From Pollenia angustigena (lineage: Eukaryota; Arthropoda; Insecta; Diptera; Polleniidae), in the NCBI GenBank assembly GCA_930367215.1, contig OV884059.1, positions 152,022,511-152,086,510 of the forward strand: 64,000 nt of DNA, written 5' to 3'. Below the pieces are notes generated by a model. It had not been told where the DNA came from. It did no database searches and saw only the letters and a list, made by a program, of their open reading frames with translations. How positions within the stretch are numbered: the stretch's first letter is position 1; each line of letters opens with the position of its first letter. Positions 1 through 11,919 of this stretch are shown piece by piece. The translations under genes and the position numbers were made by a program.

Positions 1-935
1 TCGGTTAAACAGCCTCTTCAAAAACCCTTAATTTTAGAAAAAAGTTAAAAAATAGAATTAAACATTTCGACTGTTTTTGTAGTTAAGGGACCATAACACT
101 TAAAAAAATTTTAGTTTTACTACTTTTAATCTTTATTGTAGCATAGAATTATTAGCGTGTGTGAAGATAAATATGAAAACTTGAATTCATTTTATCTCTT
201 GCGTGCTCGTTGAATGCAGACGTGTTTTTTTTTTAACTCGGCATACGGTTATTTTTAACATAAATAAGTGTATATTTATAATATCATAATATTATATTAT
301 CATAAGATCAGCGTATATACGCTTTTAAATAATTTTTAAATAGTGAACATAAAATTTATAATACAAATATTAAAAATTACAATTAACAAAAATATGTGTA
401 TGCACACACATACATATACATACATACATTATAAGCAAAAACATTTCTTGTTTTTCTTTATTTTTTTTATGCCCACACCGCAATAGTGGAGAGGGTCCCA
501 GTGGTATGGCGTACTAGCTCCGAACGAGTATTTTCGCTAGCTCATTATAAACTACCGCTAGTCCCACTACAATCTACTTCACATGCTTTTGAGTGGCGAA
601 TTTAACACGGGGATGTCCTACGAGGTGGCGATGGATCCCTCTCTGCATAATCTCTATTTACCACAAGGGTTAGCTACTTATATCTTCAAAGTGTGCTAGC
701 AAAAAGCAAGCGATTTTGTTGTTGTTCTAATAACGGGATCTATTTCGGATACACATTTTTCTGTGTTGTCGTAGAAAAAAAATTGTGTTCTGCATTACTT
801 GGAGCTATAGCATTAGCTAGCGAAAAGTGGGTACCCATTTTAAAGTGTTAACACTAGATATTGGTGTCTAGGGAAAGATTTAGGTATGATTTGAATGCCA
901 CATCAGTAGACCCTGGTACAAATTGAGTGAAAGTG
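1..935. other. AT-rich intergenic DNA, no gene seen
   Basis: No convincing reading frame, RNA gene or recognised repeat was found. A short CATA-type microsatellite lies at about 398-430. The less AT-rich stretch at 470-680 looks like an old repeat fragment but I could not place it in a family. The motif gtgtgaagataaata at about 158-172 resembles the end of the MITE found at 16513-16895. Confidence 0.5.
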
Positions 936-1535
936 CTAACTATTTCGCCTGTCATTGACGCCGATTGCTCCTTTTAATACCACTGGGGTATTATGCATTT
1001 GTGCTGATGTGTGTAACACCTTAAAATAGTATACCGATCTACTCAGAATCACTTTCTGAGTCGAACTAACGATGTCCGTCCGGCTGGCTGGCAGGCTGAC
1101 TGGCTGTTCATGTAACCTTGTGCGCAAAGTACAGGTCGCAATTTTGGAGATAATTTATAAAATTTTGGTCATAGGTTCTTATTGGCACAAGGACCAAGCC
1201 TATTGAAAATGGGCAGGACCACGAGGGAAGATAGGGAGATTTTCTTCCTCTCAGAAACTATCAAACCGATTTTAATGAAATTTAAAACATAGATAGATCC
1301 ATTTCTATAGGGACACATTAGCTATACAGTTTTTAAAAAATAGGACCACAAGGGGAGGCAGGGGGCAATTTCTGCCTCTCACAAACTTTCAAACCGATTT
1401 TCATGAAGTTTATAAACATTGATAAATCCATATTTGTATGGACACATAAGCATGATGTGTTTTTAAATACTGTGGTGTAGGGTATCATATTGTCGGGCTT
1501 GACCGACTATACTTTCTTACTTGTTTTTTAATCTC
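936..1535. repeat. mini-me/DINE-like (Helitron-type) repeat
   Basis: A dispersed-repeat core is visible: a GTCY/GGCT microsatellite at about 1074-1107, then two degenerate tandem units of about 127 bp starting near 1215 and 1342. Each unit carries 'caaaccgattt' and a 'ggacacat' segment. It ends in a small hairpin (gtcgg...ccgac, about 1491-1508) followed by 'cttacttg'. GTCY microsatellites and a 3' hairpin are known from dipteran mini-me/DINE (Helentron) elements, so the family call is inference. No protein is encoded; the open frame on the minus strand here is a by-product. Confidence 0.5.
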
Positions 1536-2959
1536 GGGGTTTTTAAACAACAAATAAAAAGAAGAGCACAATTAAACAAGCAGTAATATATAAAAAAAAA
1601 CTGTTTGAATGCGTATAATGCAAACAAAACAATAAAACATAATGAGAGAAATGCTTATGTTACAGTGAGTGTTGACGAAAAAAGAATCGATGATTGCAAA
1701 TATTTAAACCTCACACCCTCTTTGTTTACAAATACGGTCGATCGTAATACAATAACAAGTTTGTTAACTGCAAGCGTTACGGCAGTGCCAAAAAAAAACA
1801 TAATAAGTGATGATACGGTTAACCCCAAAACAGCCGCTAAGGACAACTCAGTTACTCAAGTAAGAACTTCTCAAAAGCCTAAAGAACAAGTTGGTATGGA
1901 CAGGTACATAGCAGTGCTTAAACGGGGACGCAGCCCTACATCTGCAGCAGTTGCTTCGGCCTCCAAAGTACCATCTTTTGATAAAATAAATTCTCAGAAA
2001 CGTTTTGCAATTCTGGAGGATGAATCCTCTGAAGCACCAAACGTCATAAAATCGTCCAAGCCTCCCCCGATATATCTTAAGGAGCAAAATTCAAATGAGC
2101 TCATAAAGAGTTTGATATCGGTGATGGGTGAAAATTCGTTTTACGTAGCGGCTATCAAGCGTGGAAGTATAAACGAAACAAAAATAAAAGTCAATCATGA
2201 GAATGATTTTCGCAAAATAATAAACCACTTTGAAGCACTTAAAAAAAAAAAAAACATTTAAACATACCAACTGAAAACCAGTAAAGGTAGTGATTAAGGG
2301 TATTGACTCATGTGTGGACCCAGAAGAGTTAAAAACATTCCTAGAAGAAAAAGGCTTCAAGGTAACACATGTAGTAAATATTAAAAATAGAGAAAAAATT
2401 CCCCAACCACTTTTTCGAGTGCAGTTTGAACCCGGCGACGTAAAACTAAAAATAACGAAACGCATCCTATTTACAATTTAAAATATATTCGCAAAAGAAG
2501 AATAACTATAGAAGAGCAGCACAAAAGAAATGGTCCCGTTCAATGTTTAAACTGTCAAGCGTATGGTCATACTAAGTCATACTGCTACTTACAGTTCTTT
2601 GCGATAAATCGAAGAACGACACCAATGTAAAAAAATGCAGCAACTGTGGTGGTAATCACACTGCCAATTATAGAGCATGCCCTGTATACACTATAATCAA
2701 GCAGTCATCTGGACCGAAAACTAACCCCCCTCAAATGCAGGTAACAAATCAAGTAAACACTAATGGCCTTCAGGTTCCGCAGCCTAGTAATAACAGAACC
2801 TCTTACGCTAACGTCCTAAAATCAAACCATATGCCTATGCAAGGTGCTGCGCCAAGTAATGATGAAACTCCAGTTTCAAATTTAAGTCGTCTAGAAAAAA
2901 CCATGGAAACATTAGTGCAAACAGTAACTAACATAGTACAACACATGATTTCGGGACAC

Positions 2960-3878
2960 AATTCTGATAATTGGTTATGAAAGTAGACCCAAAAAGAAGA
3001 ACTTCTGCATCATTAGTTTGGCCATGGTACATCAAATAATAACTTAAAAATTAATTTTAAGTTATTAAGTATCGTATAGGGGAATTTATCACGTTTTAGG
3101 CTCTTTTGTTTGCGGAGGTTTGTTGGTGGAGTTCTCAAATTATGCAGTTTAAAATCTGTGGACACACTGAAAAAAAACATGCCCTTGAATATAACGTCTA
3201 TCTCGGATGATGATGCAGACTCAGAACATGAATATGAACAACCTACGAAGAAATTAAGGTCATCAGAACCACAAGCGTCAACTTCAACGAGGATGGATAG
3301 TGACAATAATTGAAAATGTTCTAAATTTTGTTTCCATGCATAGATAAGATATAAAAATCGCATATTTTCTGTGTAAGAATAGCTGTAATGTGAATCGGAA
3401 TGTTTATTTTCATGCAAAATAAAGAATCAATAAAAAAGTCATCACGGTTTTTTCCAAAGAATTTTGTGGATATCTCTAGCAAATTTTTGAAATTCATACC
3501 TTTACTTTACTGTGAATAAAAGCGAAACGCGTTTATCGATTTTCATGATTTATGTCTCATTTTGTTCATAGGTTATGCGACTTTGCGTGAGAGTAATAGG
3601 ACTTGACACTTTTTTACCGTTTTGGATTTTTTATGAATTAAAAATAAAAAAATTCAATTTTTTGGGCAAAAAATATTTTTTTTCTTCATACATTTATTTA
3701 TAACTGCGAAACTGTTGCCTATGTAGCGAAACGTTGTACGAACAGATTAAAGGAATTGTCAAACAAAAGAGACTAAAACGTGATTAATTTTTAAGTTATT
3801 ATTTGATGTACCATGACCAAACTAATGATGCAGAAGTTCTCCTTTTTGGGTCTACTTTCATAACCAATTATCAGAATT
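2960..3878. mobile_element. TIR DNA element inside LINE ORF1
   Basis: Two nearly identical 96-bp arms in opposite orientation lie at 2960-3055 and 3783-3878, each containing GAAAGTAGACCC and CATCATTAGTTTGG. A further inverted match (tcacgtttta...ctcttttgttt, about 3089-3111, against about 3762-3784) is separated from the left arm by a short insertion. Weaker similarity extends outward from both arms, so the true ends may lie a little further out. The element splits ORF1 of the host LINE. 'aacaca' occurs on both sides (about 2938 and 3929) as a possible but unproven target duplication. I cannot assign a superfamily. Confidence 0.7.
3110..3313 (+). pseudogene. possible C-terminal remnant of a transposase-like protein
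   Basis: A 67-codon frame sits inside the inverted-repeat element. Its second half does not look random: an acidic run (SDDDADSEHEYEQ) is followed by a basic PTKKLR, which resembles a nuclear localisation signal, then a Ser/Thr-rich end. AATAAA-like signals follow at about 3418-3432. This layout suits the last exon of a transposase, or of a captured host protein, left in a deletion derivative. No catalytic motif is present and I do not recognise the family. The methionine is arbitrary. Confidence 0.3.
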
Positions 3879-4009
3879 AAGTCCTGAATCAATCACCTGA
3901 AAAATGTTGTAAAATTATAATTTTACGAACACAATGCGTAATATGATGCAGGAAATTCTTAGAATGCAATCGATGTTATTGCAAGCTGTACTTAACAAGC
4001 CATGAACTG

Positions 4010-6626
4010 TTGAAAAGTTTGTTTTTGGAACGCAAACGGCATCCGCCAACATAAAAATGAATTAGAATACTTTCTTAAAAATAAACAAATTGATGTCATG
4101 ATGATTTCTGAAACTCATTTGACCGCAAGAAATACGTTTAAAATCAATGGTTATATACTTATGATACCAAGGACCCTCGAGGGGAGGCTCTACCATTTTG
4201 ATAAAAACCCGAGTCAAACACTACCTAATGTGTGATCACCGTGAAGACTATCTGCAAGCAACGACTATTTGTGTTGCAGAGCTAAATCGAAACGTAGTAA
4301 TTTCATCTCTTTACTCTCCACCTAGATTTTCCATATCAGAAGGCCAATATTATAAATCATTAAGACCCTGTTTCCTGGCCGCTGGCGCTTATAACGCTAA
4401 ACATACCTTCTGGGGGTCACGACTTATAACACCAAAAGGTCGTGTTTTGTTTAACACAATCTCTAAAATGGGTTTAAATGTGGTCGCGAGCGGACAACCA
4501 ACATATTAACCTACTGATCAGCAAAAAATTCCAGATGTTATCGACTTTGGCGTGGTGGAAAACATCCCCACAGAAACGATTCATGTTGAAGCTTCCTTAG
4601 AATTATCCTCCGACCACACACCTACAATTGTTACTATATCGAACCCAAATAGAATTGTATTTCCGTCAGGTTACTTAGCGACGCCAGCCACACAAATAAA
4701 TTGGTTAAAATATAGAAAATTTCTCAGTGCCCATTGCACAGAAAATATTCCGCTTAGTACACCGGAGAATGTGGATCTCTCTATTGTTAACTTTGACAGT
4801 TATCTTAAACTAGCTGTTGAACATTCCAGCGTTTCCCCCAAAAAAATTATAAATAATAAAATATATTCTTCAGATGTCGAGCGGCTCTTAACTGAAAAAA
4901 GGAGAGTTCGAAAAGAGTGGCAACTTTACAGATCCCCACAACTTAAGAATTTATTAAAAGAGTGCACAAAAAGGCACGGCTTCTCTAGAAAAATATCTTA
5001 AGGAACTTGATGCAACTCCACAATCTGACTACTCATTATGGCGTGCAGCTAGAAATCTAAAAAGGCCAGTTATATCCAAGCCACCATTAAGAAACTTGAA
5101 TGGTAGTTGGGCAAAAAACGATATTGAAAAAGGAAATCTGTTTGTTAGTGACTTAAAAAACGTTTTTACACCAAATATATCTCACAATATTGTGGTCGAG
5201 TTTCCACCTGTTGCTGCTAGAGCAGCTATTCCCCTCAGATTTGAGATAAGAGAAATCGAAGAGGCTATTTGTGACTTAAAAACTAAGAAGGCACCTGGTA
5301 TTGATAAAATCAGTAATAAAATGCTTTTGGAGCTACCTCGCATAGCAAAGAAAATTATACTTCTTATTTTTAATGCTATTTTACGCCTTGAATACTATCC
5401 TCAAAAATGGAAAGTTTCCTTAGTTACCATGATACCAAAGCCAAGTAAAGATCATACAAAAGTTGAGTCTTATAGGCCTATTAGCTTATTATCAAATATG
5501 TCAGAGCTGTTTGAGAAATTATTAGTTTCAAAATTAACACCGATTTTAAGTGAAAATAGATGTATTCCAAACCATCAATTCGGATTTAGCAGAAAACACA
5601 GCACAATTGAACAGACTCATCGAATAGTAAATGTCATAAGAAAAGCATTGGAAGAAAAAAAATATTGCTTAGCACTCTTCATCGATGTTTCGCAAGCTTT
5701 GATAAAGTCTGGCATGATGGCTTATTACATAAATTGAAGCAAAATTTACCAGCAAACACACACAAGCTGTTAGAAAGCTACTTAGTCGGTCGTCAATTTA
5801 TTATTAAAGAAGGAAATTTCTTAAGTTCACCTCAGCCAATTGGCGCTGGAGTCCCACAAGGCAGCATCCTGGGTCCTCTATTATACTTTATTTATACTTC
5901 GGACATGCCAACAAACAACTACACCCAAACTTCAACATTTGCAGACGATACAGCTTTACTAAGCGTCCACGAAAACCGTTATGAAGCGTCTCGTTACAAA
6001 CAGCATCATATATTTCAACTGGAAATATGGTTAAGACAATGGAGGATAATGTTCAATGAGCAAAATTGCGTACATATAACATTCACCTTGCGCCGGGAAT
6101 CTTGCCCCCCTATTACAATTAATAATCAAATAATTCCTCAACATTCGCATGTTAAATATCTCGGTATACATCTGGATCGGCGATTAACGTGGAAATGCCA
6201 TATAGAGGCAAAATTAACTCAAATGAAACTAAAATCCATTCAAATCTATTGGCTTATTGGAAGAAATTCTGTCCTTAGTTTCGATTGTAAGCTTCTACTT
6301 TACAACTCTATCTGTAAGCCTATCTGGTGCTACGGTATTCAGCTATGGGGCACTACCTCGGCCTCTAATATCGAAAAAATTCAAAGCGTCAAAATAAACT
6401 TCTTCGAATAATTACAGCCGCTCCCTGGTATATTAAAAACTCAAACATCCATAAGGATCTCAATGTGCCATTAGCAAAACCTATGATTAGAAAATATGCA
6501 GTAAAATATTTAAAAAGGCTTGAACAACACCCAAATCCGCTAGCTCGAAATATTTTAAATCATGGCGGCCACACTCGCTTAAGAAGAAGAGACACTGCAG
6601 CACTTACCCAATTAGATGAGCAATAA
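4010..6626 (+). pseudogene. LINE ORF2 (endonuclease-reverse transcriptase) pseudogene
   Basis: The APE-type endonuclease starts at about 4027 with WNANGIRQHK and includes the catalytic-Glu motif ISETHL (about 4106-4123). It continues with YNAKHTFWGSRL (about 4390-4425) and the C-terminal SSDHTP (about 4606-4623). The RT follows with MIPKPSKDH, SYRPISLLSN, FGFSRKHST, GVPQGSILGPLLY (about 5848-5886) and the active-site FADDTALL (about 5938-5961). The tail, APWYIKN onward, ends at a stop at 6624-6626. Frame changes are visible near 4155, 4195, 4509, 5000, 5700 and 6400. The normal 'GDYNAKH' reads GAYNAKH, a lost acidic residue. Canonical elements encode this protein in one frame, so this is a dead copy. 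Confidence 0.85.
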
Positions 6627-7030
6627 AGACCTACATATATTTGTGAACAGAACCCGTGATGAAAAAAATGTTTGTCTGGCACTGGCAGGACATAAATGAA
6701 GTATTAGGATAAGATTTGATTAATTATTGTTGGTTCATATTTAATTTATGAAGATTCAGTAAAAAATAATGAGAAAAAAAAACAATTTTAAGAATATCGC
6801 ATGAATATACGAACGACTATTTACACAAAATTTTACAGTTTTTATGAAAAATCAATAATTTTTATTTAATATTAAAAACTAATTAGATATTTTAAAAGTC
6901 TTTTTATATTAAAATTTATGACTTTTAGAAAAAAATATAACAGAGTGAAATTCTCATGAAAGTGCTGTGTGAGTGATATGGCCACTGTGTCCAAATCCTT
7001 CGATTTTAGGGAATTAAACCTAATGGAAAA

Positions 7031-7370
7031 CGAAGACTATGGACAAGGCTACAATAATCTATTAGCACTTTATCCAAATTGTATTTGTGAAAATATGTAT
7101 AAATTTTTGAAAATTTTTTAAACTTTAATTTATTCGTATAAGACAGTTGTCATGTTGTTGTTACAGTTGTGTTGATCCATTGTATTGTAACTGATTTTTT
7201 TCATTTCTACAGGTTTAATAATTTTTTCCTTTTAAGTTTGAATGTTTAATTTAAAAAAGTTGCAATGAACATGTTGCGGCCTTTTGTTGAACGTAACAAA
7301 TTTGATTGCGGAACTCTACATACTGCAACTATGATCATTATAGATTATGATAGCCTTGTCCATACATACG
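7031..7370. repeat. MITE-like inverted-repeat element
   Basis: The 32-bp arms at 7031-7062 and 7339-7370 are inverted copies sharing 'tatggacaaggct' and 'ataatctat'. The interior has no coding potential. It lies in the otherwise featureless AT-rich stretch 6790-7755. No target duplication was confirmed. Confidence 0.5.
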
Positions 7371-7755
7371 ACTACTTATAATTTTTACCAATAAAACTTC
7401 CATTTATGAAGTCTTCATTTAGTTTATGAACAATCTGATTTTACTTTTATTTCAGATAAACTTAGTAAAATACAGGTACTGGAATATTTTAAGGCTTAAA
7501 TATAACTTGCAGAACATTTCAGCCTAACATTTTACGGTCCGATTGTAGAAGAAATATTTAAAAAATATTTGTTTTAGAAAAACACAGATTTAGTGGAACC
7601 CAGCAAAAAAAATATTGAAACGCAGTTTGCGACTTTTTTTGTACTTTAAAACAAATATTTACACGGTCGATTTAAAACAGTAAACAAGTGAACAAAAACC
7701 CAAAAACAAGATCGTAAACTAAATAACCAAAAACATAGATAGTGGAAATAAAGTA

Positions 7756-9316
7756 AGAGTGCTATATTCGGCTGTGCCGAATCTTATATACCCTTCACCA
7801 TTGTGCGAACAGAACACCGAGCAACTAGACAAAAACTAAATAATTTTTAAATATACATACATATTTACAATACATAAAACTTCATTATAAATTAAATTTT
7901 AAAAGCGAAAACTGGTAAATGTTTTTTAAAATCGTTTTTAGAACATAAAAAAAAATAAAAATAAATTACTTTTAAAAAAACCAAGATTCGAACCAGGGAA
8001 CTCACAGTTTCTAACTTATCACACCCTCTAGACAACTGAACCATGAATGAACGTTATTTAAATATCATTAAAATGAAAAATGGCCCTATTACTTTTCACA
8101 ACTCAACACAGTTGAGTTGTAATTACTTTGGATGTTTTTGTTCGACGCAATAGCAAAGTTGTAAACCATAATAAAAAAAATTACAAATAGGGAAATACTT
8201 ATATTCACCAAAATAGTTTGTGCGATGAATGTGTGTTTGTGTGTTTTCTTTTATCTTTTTTGGCGAGTTTTTAAGTAGCCAAAAAACACAAAAATTCCTA
8301 GTTTCTATTTGTTAAAAAATAGAAGAAATAATAAAGAAGGGTGATAACGAAAATCATATTAGAGGGGTGACGGACAACCGGATTTGAACTTCGCTTTTCA
8401 TAAGCACCCAGAATATATATACTTTTTAGGGTGTAGGATCAATATTGTAGAAATTACAAACGGAATGACAAAGTTGTATACCCTTCGGTGAAGGGTATAA
8501 AAAAAATAATTTTTGGGATTTCAGTATATTGATTATAACTTAGCCATTTTTAAACCGATTTGACAGATTTAAATACCGACGTGTTTACACAGGTTTATAA
8601 CTTGAGTTATAAAGCTTGGACTCGCGAAGATCTATGGTTCCCGAAAATGGGTATTTAAAAAAAAATTTATTTTGGCCATAACTTTTTCGTATCTGAACCG
8701 ATTTTTCCGAAATTTTCAGAAAATATTTTCTACTAAAGATTTCCGGTCTTTTGACGTAACCATAGGTCATATAACAGTCCAAAAATTCAGGTTTTTATAA
8801 AATGTTTGATATTCTTTGTACGGGAAGTACCACGCCCACTTCCCCGATCCCGCCTACATTTTGATTGTGTGTATTGATAAGCTAAATGTTTGTACCTAAT
8901 TTGGAAACTTTGACTCTTGCCGTTCTCTAGATATACAGAAAAAAGTAATAAAATTACAACAACAAGGGATTTTTGGAAAAAATTAGAGGTAGTCGTGGTT
9001 TTTTGCTCATATCTCAGCCATTTTTGGACCGATCTGGCTGAATTTCAATAGCAAAATTATAATAAGAATACCTGACAGATGCATATACCAACCAAGCCAT
9101 CATAATTTCTGGGGGCTTCGGAAAACCCATTTCAACAGACATACGGACGGTTAAACGGACGTACGGATGGACGGACAGACAACTGGATTTGAACTTCGCT
9201 TTTCATAAGGACCCAGAATATATATACTTCATAGGATGTAGGATCAATATTGTAGAAATTACAAACGGAATGACAAAGTTATATATACCCTTTTACCTTC
9301 GGTGAAGGGTATAAAA
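7756..9316. repeat. two Helitron/mini-me-like repeats in tandem
   Basis: The first unit (about 7756-8505) opens with a perfect 17-nt hairpin (attcggctgtgccgaat, 7766-7782) and 'tatacccttcacca'. It closes with 'acggaatgacaaagtt' and 'ggtgaagggtataaaa'. The second (about 8505-9316) has several 'aaccgattt' or 'gaccgatct' segments, a GGAC-type microsatellite at about 9140-9180, and the same closing motifs. The endings are nearly identical, so both belong to one family or share a 3' module. No protein-coding capacity is seen. Assignment to Helitron-like DINE/mini-me elements is inference. Confidence 0.55.
7979..8045 (-). other. degenerate tRNA-like segment within a repeat
   Basis: Read on the minus strand it holds an A-box-like tggttcagttgtc and, about 40 nt further on, a canonical B-box-like ggttcgaatc, followed by a T-run. 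The order and spacing are those of a tRNA or a tRNA-derived SINE head. No acceptor stem or convincing anticodon stem forms, so it is not called as a tRNA gene. Confidence 0.35.
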
Positions 9317-9799
9317 AGAAAAGATTGTTAAAAAATTAAATAAACTAATAAAAAACAATAGTGCCATTCCATTAAGAACTAAACAATGTTATAAAACAAA
9401 TGAAAACAAAAATTATAAATAAAAAAAAATTAAGCTGTTAAATTATTAATAAAGTGCGTAGTTTTTTTTATTTGAGCTTAAAACCCTAAAATTATTATAA
9501 ATGTCTTAGTCAATTTCCTTAAAAGTATTTTTTAATTGTTATCTTTGAAAAACATTATTTTGATAAATAAAATTTTATGAAACCTGGATTACTTTTAGAA
9601 ATATAAAATCACATTACTCCAGTGAAGTTACTCGAGAAGTTTATCTAAGATAAAAAAAATTAAATGAAAAAACAACTTTGCCTTTAAATGTTTTACGAAT
9701 CACAAAAATTCCTTTTCACTATAAATTAATCTGATTTCAAGACTTTAAATATCAAGTTTGAATATTTTATATTTTATAAGTTTAGTTTAGTTAAAACTA

Positions 9800-10200
9800 A
9801 CTATTACTAAAGTAATTTTTGGGAATACAAAATTTTAAATTAACAAGATTTTGTTTGTCATGCTTTTGTATTTCCAAAAATTACTTTGATAATAAACTGG
9901 CCAGTACAAGGCCTTAAGAAGCAGAAATAGCAACTTAATTTATTTTTTGATTTTCAAGTTCGTTTTGTGTTTATTTTGTTTTTTCTTAACCTACTAACAA
10001 CTACAATTGATGTTGGGAGAATTCCAACCAATTGTAGTGGAGAATGTTAGAGAAGATAAACTCACTGTTTATTGTTGTTGTTTTTGTTTAAGATTTTATA
10101 TTGTTCCAAGTAAAACTTATTTGTATAATATCTTTAGTTTGGATGAAGTTTCCTGATGATCTGGTCTAAGCAACCAGTGTAATGGGCACAGGAATAGCTT
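9800..10200. repeat. older repeat, left part, with hairpin
   Basis: About 9806-9892 is an imperfect hairpin whose arms share 'aagtaatttttgg' and 'ccaaaaattactt' around an AT-rich loop. The segment 10140-10200 ('gtttcctgatg...tctaagca...gcttatcc') continues at 12216-12290 ('atttcagtg...atgggaatt'). An uninterrupted copy of both parts lies at 34430-34530. The two halves are therefore one repeat split by the LINE at 10201-12215. Confidence 0.55.
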
Positions 10201-10204
10201 ATCC

Positions 10205-11919
10205 CATCAACAACCAGTTACTAAAGGAGTACCACAAGGCTCAATCTTAGGACCATTGTTATTTTCGATGTATGCTAATGACTTACCTACCTGTATTTCA
10301 TACTGCAAATTTCTCATGTATGCGGATGATGTACTGCTCTACCTAAGTTCACCCATTAAGTCACTACAACAAAGTGTTAATGCTCTAAATATAGATCTGA
10401 ATAAAGTCTCTTCATGGGCATCTGAGAACGGCCTTTGTTTGAATCCCTTAAAATCAAAATGTATAATAATTCACAGAAAATCCAATTTACTGATTCCCAA
10501 TATTAACGTAATGATAAATGGACAAAAAATTGATATAGTCACCTCATCAAAAAACCTGGGGCTTGTATTCAATCAAACATTAAGTTGGTCGAATCATGTT
10601 AACTCTATTGTTTGTAAAACTCAATCCATGATACGTTCTCTATGGTCAACCATTTCTTGCACACCGGTTAACATAAGAATGCTTATTGCTAAAACGTACG
10701 TAATGCCCAGCTTACTTTACGGAAGTGAAATATTTGGACATTGTGACTCAGATAGTACACGAAAGTTAAAGGTAGCATTTAACAATATAACCAGATACGT
10801 TTTTGGTCTTCGCAGACGTGATCATATAACTTCTTTTGCGAAACAATTGTATGGCATGACTTTCTCAAATCTAATTGACAGCAGAACTTTAATACTACTG
10901 CACAAAATCATATATCTTAAAACACCATCATACTTGTACAACAGGTTGCAATTTGTAAGATCGAACCGCGGCTGTAAACTAACAAGTATTAGATACAACC
11001 CAGTAAAAAATGGTGCTTACTGGTAAGCAGGTTTGTAAGGGAGAGAAGCACAATTCCCCCTTACAAACCTGCTTACAAGAGGCATGATTTTTATATGGCG
11101 AATTCCCACTTGGAAGCACTACTTTTTTGTAAAATCACTGCGTTTTTCATGGCTTACATTATTCCGTGAAGGAATAGCTTCCAAAAACCGCAGCTTTGAT
11201 ACCTTTGATTAATTGCTTCTATACTGTATACAAGAAGCGCAACACAAAAACTTATGCAAAAGAACAAAAAGCAAAACAAACACACAACACAGTTAATATG
11301 TAATTTTTAAAATAGAACGAACTGTACGCAAATTAAAAAGAAAACAACAACAAATCTAGTAATTGACCACACATAAATTTGCTTGCGTCCTCTCTGCTCA
11401 AAAACAATTTGCTGACTGATTGCGTAATAAAAAAGAAGTAATTTTAAGCATCTCTTGTTTTCGAGATCATGTCGGGTATAATCGTAAACACATTTTGAAA
11501 TCATTGCAATACAACGTGCTTCCATGTAAGGGATTAACAGAAGCACTTTGAACTTTGGTCGTAAATGTTTTCTTTTAAATAATCATTTCAACTACTCCCT
11601 TACAACCTGCTTACTTATAAGGGATTATGCGAAGCTATTAAATGATTTTCATTTACTTATATTAAAAATTGACTTCAATGGTTTTCGCTTCCCTGTTGCT
11701 TCTAAGTAGTATGTAATAGCCAGCGCATATATCAGCGCTCTTGTACTTTTCTTGCTTCCGAAAACCTTAAAATTTTTTACTGGGAAGTGTCAGGTTTCAG
11801 AGCGGCAGTTTTTCATTAATGCTATCCGTTTGTGGAACAGACTTCCAAACAGAATTCAAACAATCAGCAATGCGAATATTTTCAAAAATGAAATTATTAA
11901 ACGGTTTTCTCAATCTTAA
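10205..11919 (+). pseudogene. reverse transcriptase C-terminal part, interrupted
   Basis: The readable RT begins with 'VTKGVPQGSILGPLLFSMYANDLP' cut into the flank, with the catalytic MYADDVLLY at about 10318-10344. It then has 'SSKNLGLVFNQTLSW' and 'LLYGSEIFG' in the thumb and connection region. The frame stops at 11026 where another element is inserted. After the insertion the same protein resumes at about 11790 (QVSERQFFINAIRLWNRLP) and ends at a stop at 11917-11919. Fingers and endonuclease are absent. It is non-functional through 5' truncation and insertion. Confidence 0.75.
11023..11784. repeat. inverted-repeat insertion in the LINE
   Basis: The insertion begins with a perfect 19-bp inverted repeat (gtaagcaggtttgtaaggg, 11023-11041, against 11058-11076). 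The same word recurs as cccttacaacctgcttac at about 11597-11614. 'ttactgg' flanks both sides (11018-11023 region and about 11779-11785) and may be the target duplication. The RT reading resumes immediately afterwards. A relative lies at 27029-27254. Confidence 0.5.

Larger units (their letters stand above)
1605..4005 (+). pseudogene. LINE ORF1 (gag-like, zinc-knuckle) pseudogene
   Basis: This is the nucleic-acid-binding ORF1 protein of the LINE. The first open stretch, 1605-2261, holds 'RFAILEDE' and 'PPPIYLKEQ', typical of Jockey gags. The frame then breaks at a run of 12 A at 2240-2252 and resumes at 2290 with 'GIDSCVDPEEL' and 'IPQPLFRVQFEPG'. It shifts again near 2462. The first zinc knuckle (CLNCQAYGHTKSYC, about 2542-2585) is followed by a further shift, and the second (CSNCGGNH...C) lies at about 2638-2682. 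The tail 2735-2980 is cut by the inserted element. The last residues appear after it and end in a stop at 4003-4005. At least three frameshifts plus the insertion make it non-functional. Confidence 0.8.
1590..6790 (+). mobile_element. Jockey-clade non-LTR retrotransposon, degenerate
   Basis: A near-full-length LINE in the usual order: gag-like ORF1, apurinic endonuclease, reverse transcriptase, C-terminal tail, AT-rich 3' UTR with a short A-run near 6776. ORF1 and ORF2 are each broken by several frameshifts, so the copy cannot be autonomous. The sequence style (a gag with zinc knuckles, FADDTALL in the RT, a tail beginning APWYIKN) is that of the Jockey clade. ORF1 is also interrupted by an unrelated inverted-repeat element at 2960-3878. 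A second, shorter copy of the endonuclease region lies at 32533-34330. The 5' boundary is uncertain because no target-site duplication was identified. Confidence 0.85.

Noticed and set aside
7979..8045. Functional tRNA gene
   Set aside because: The B-box is good, but the acceptor and anticodon stems do not form.
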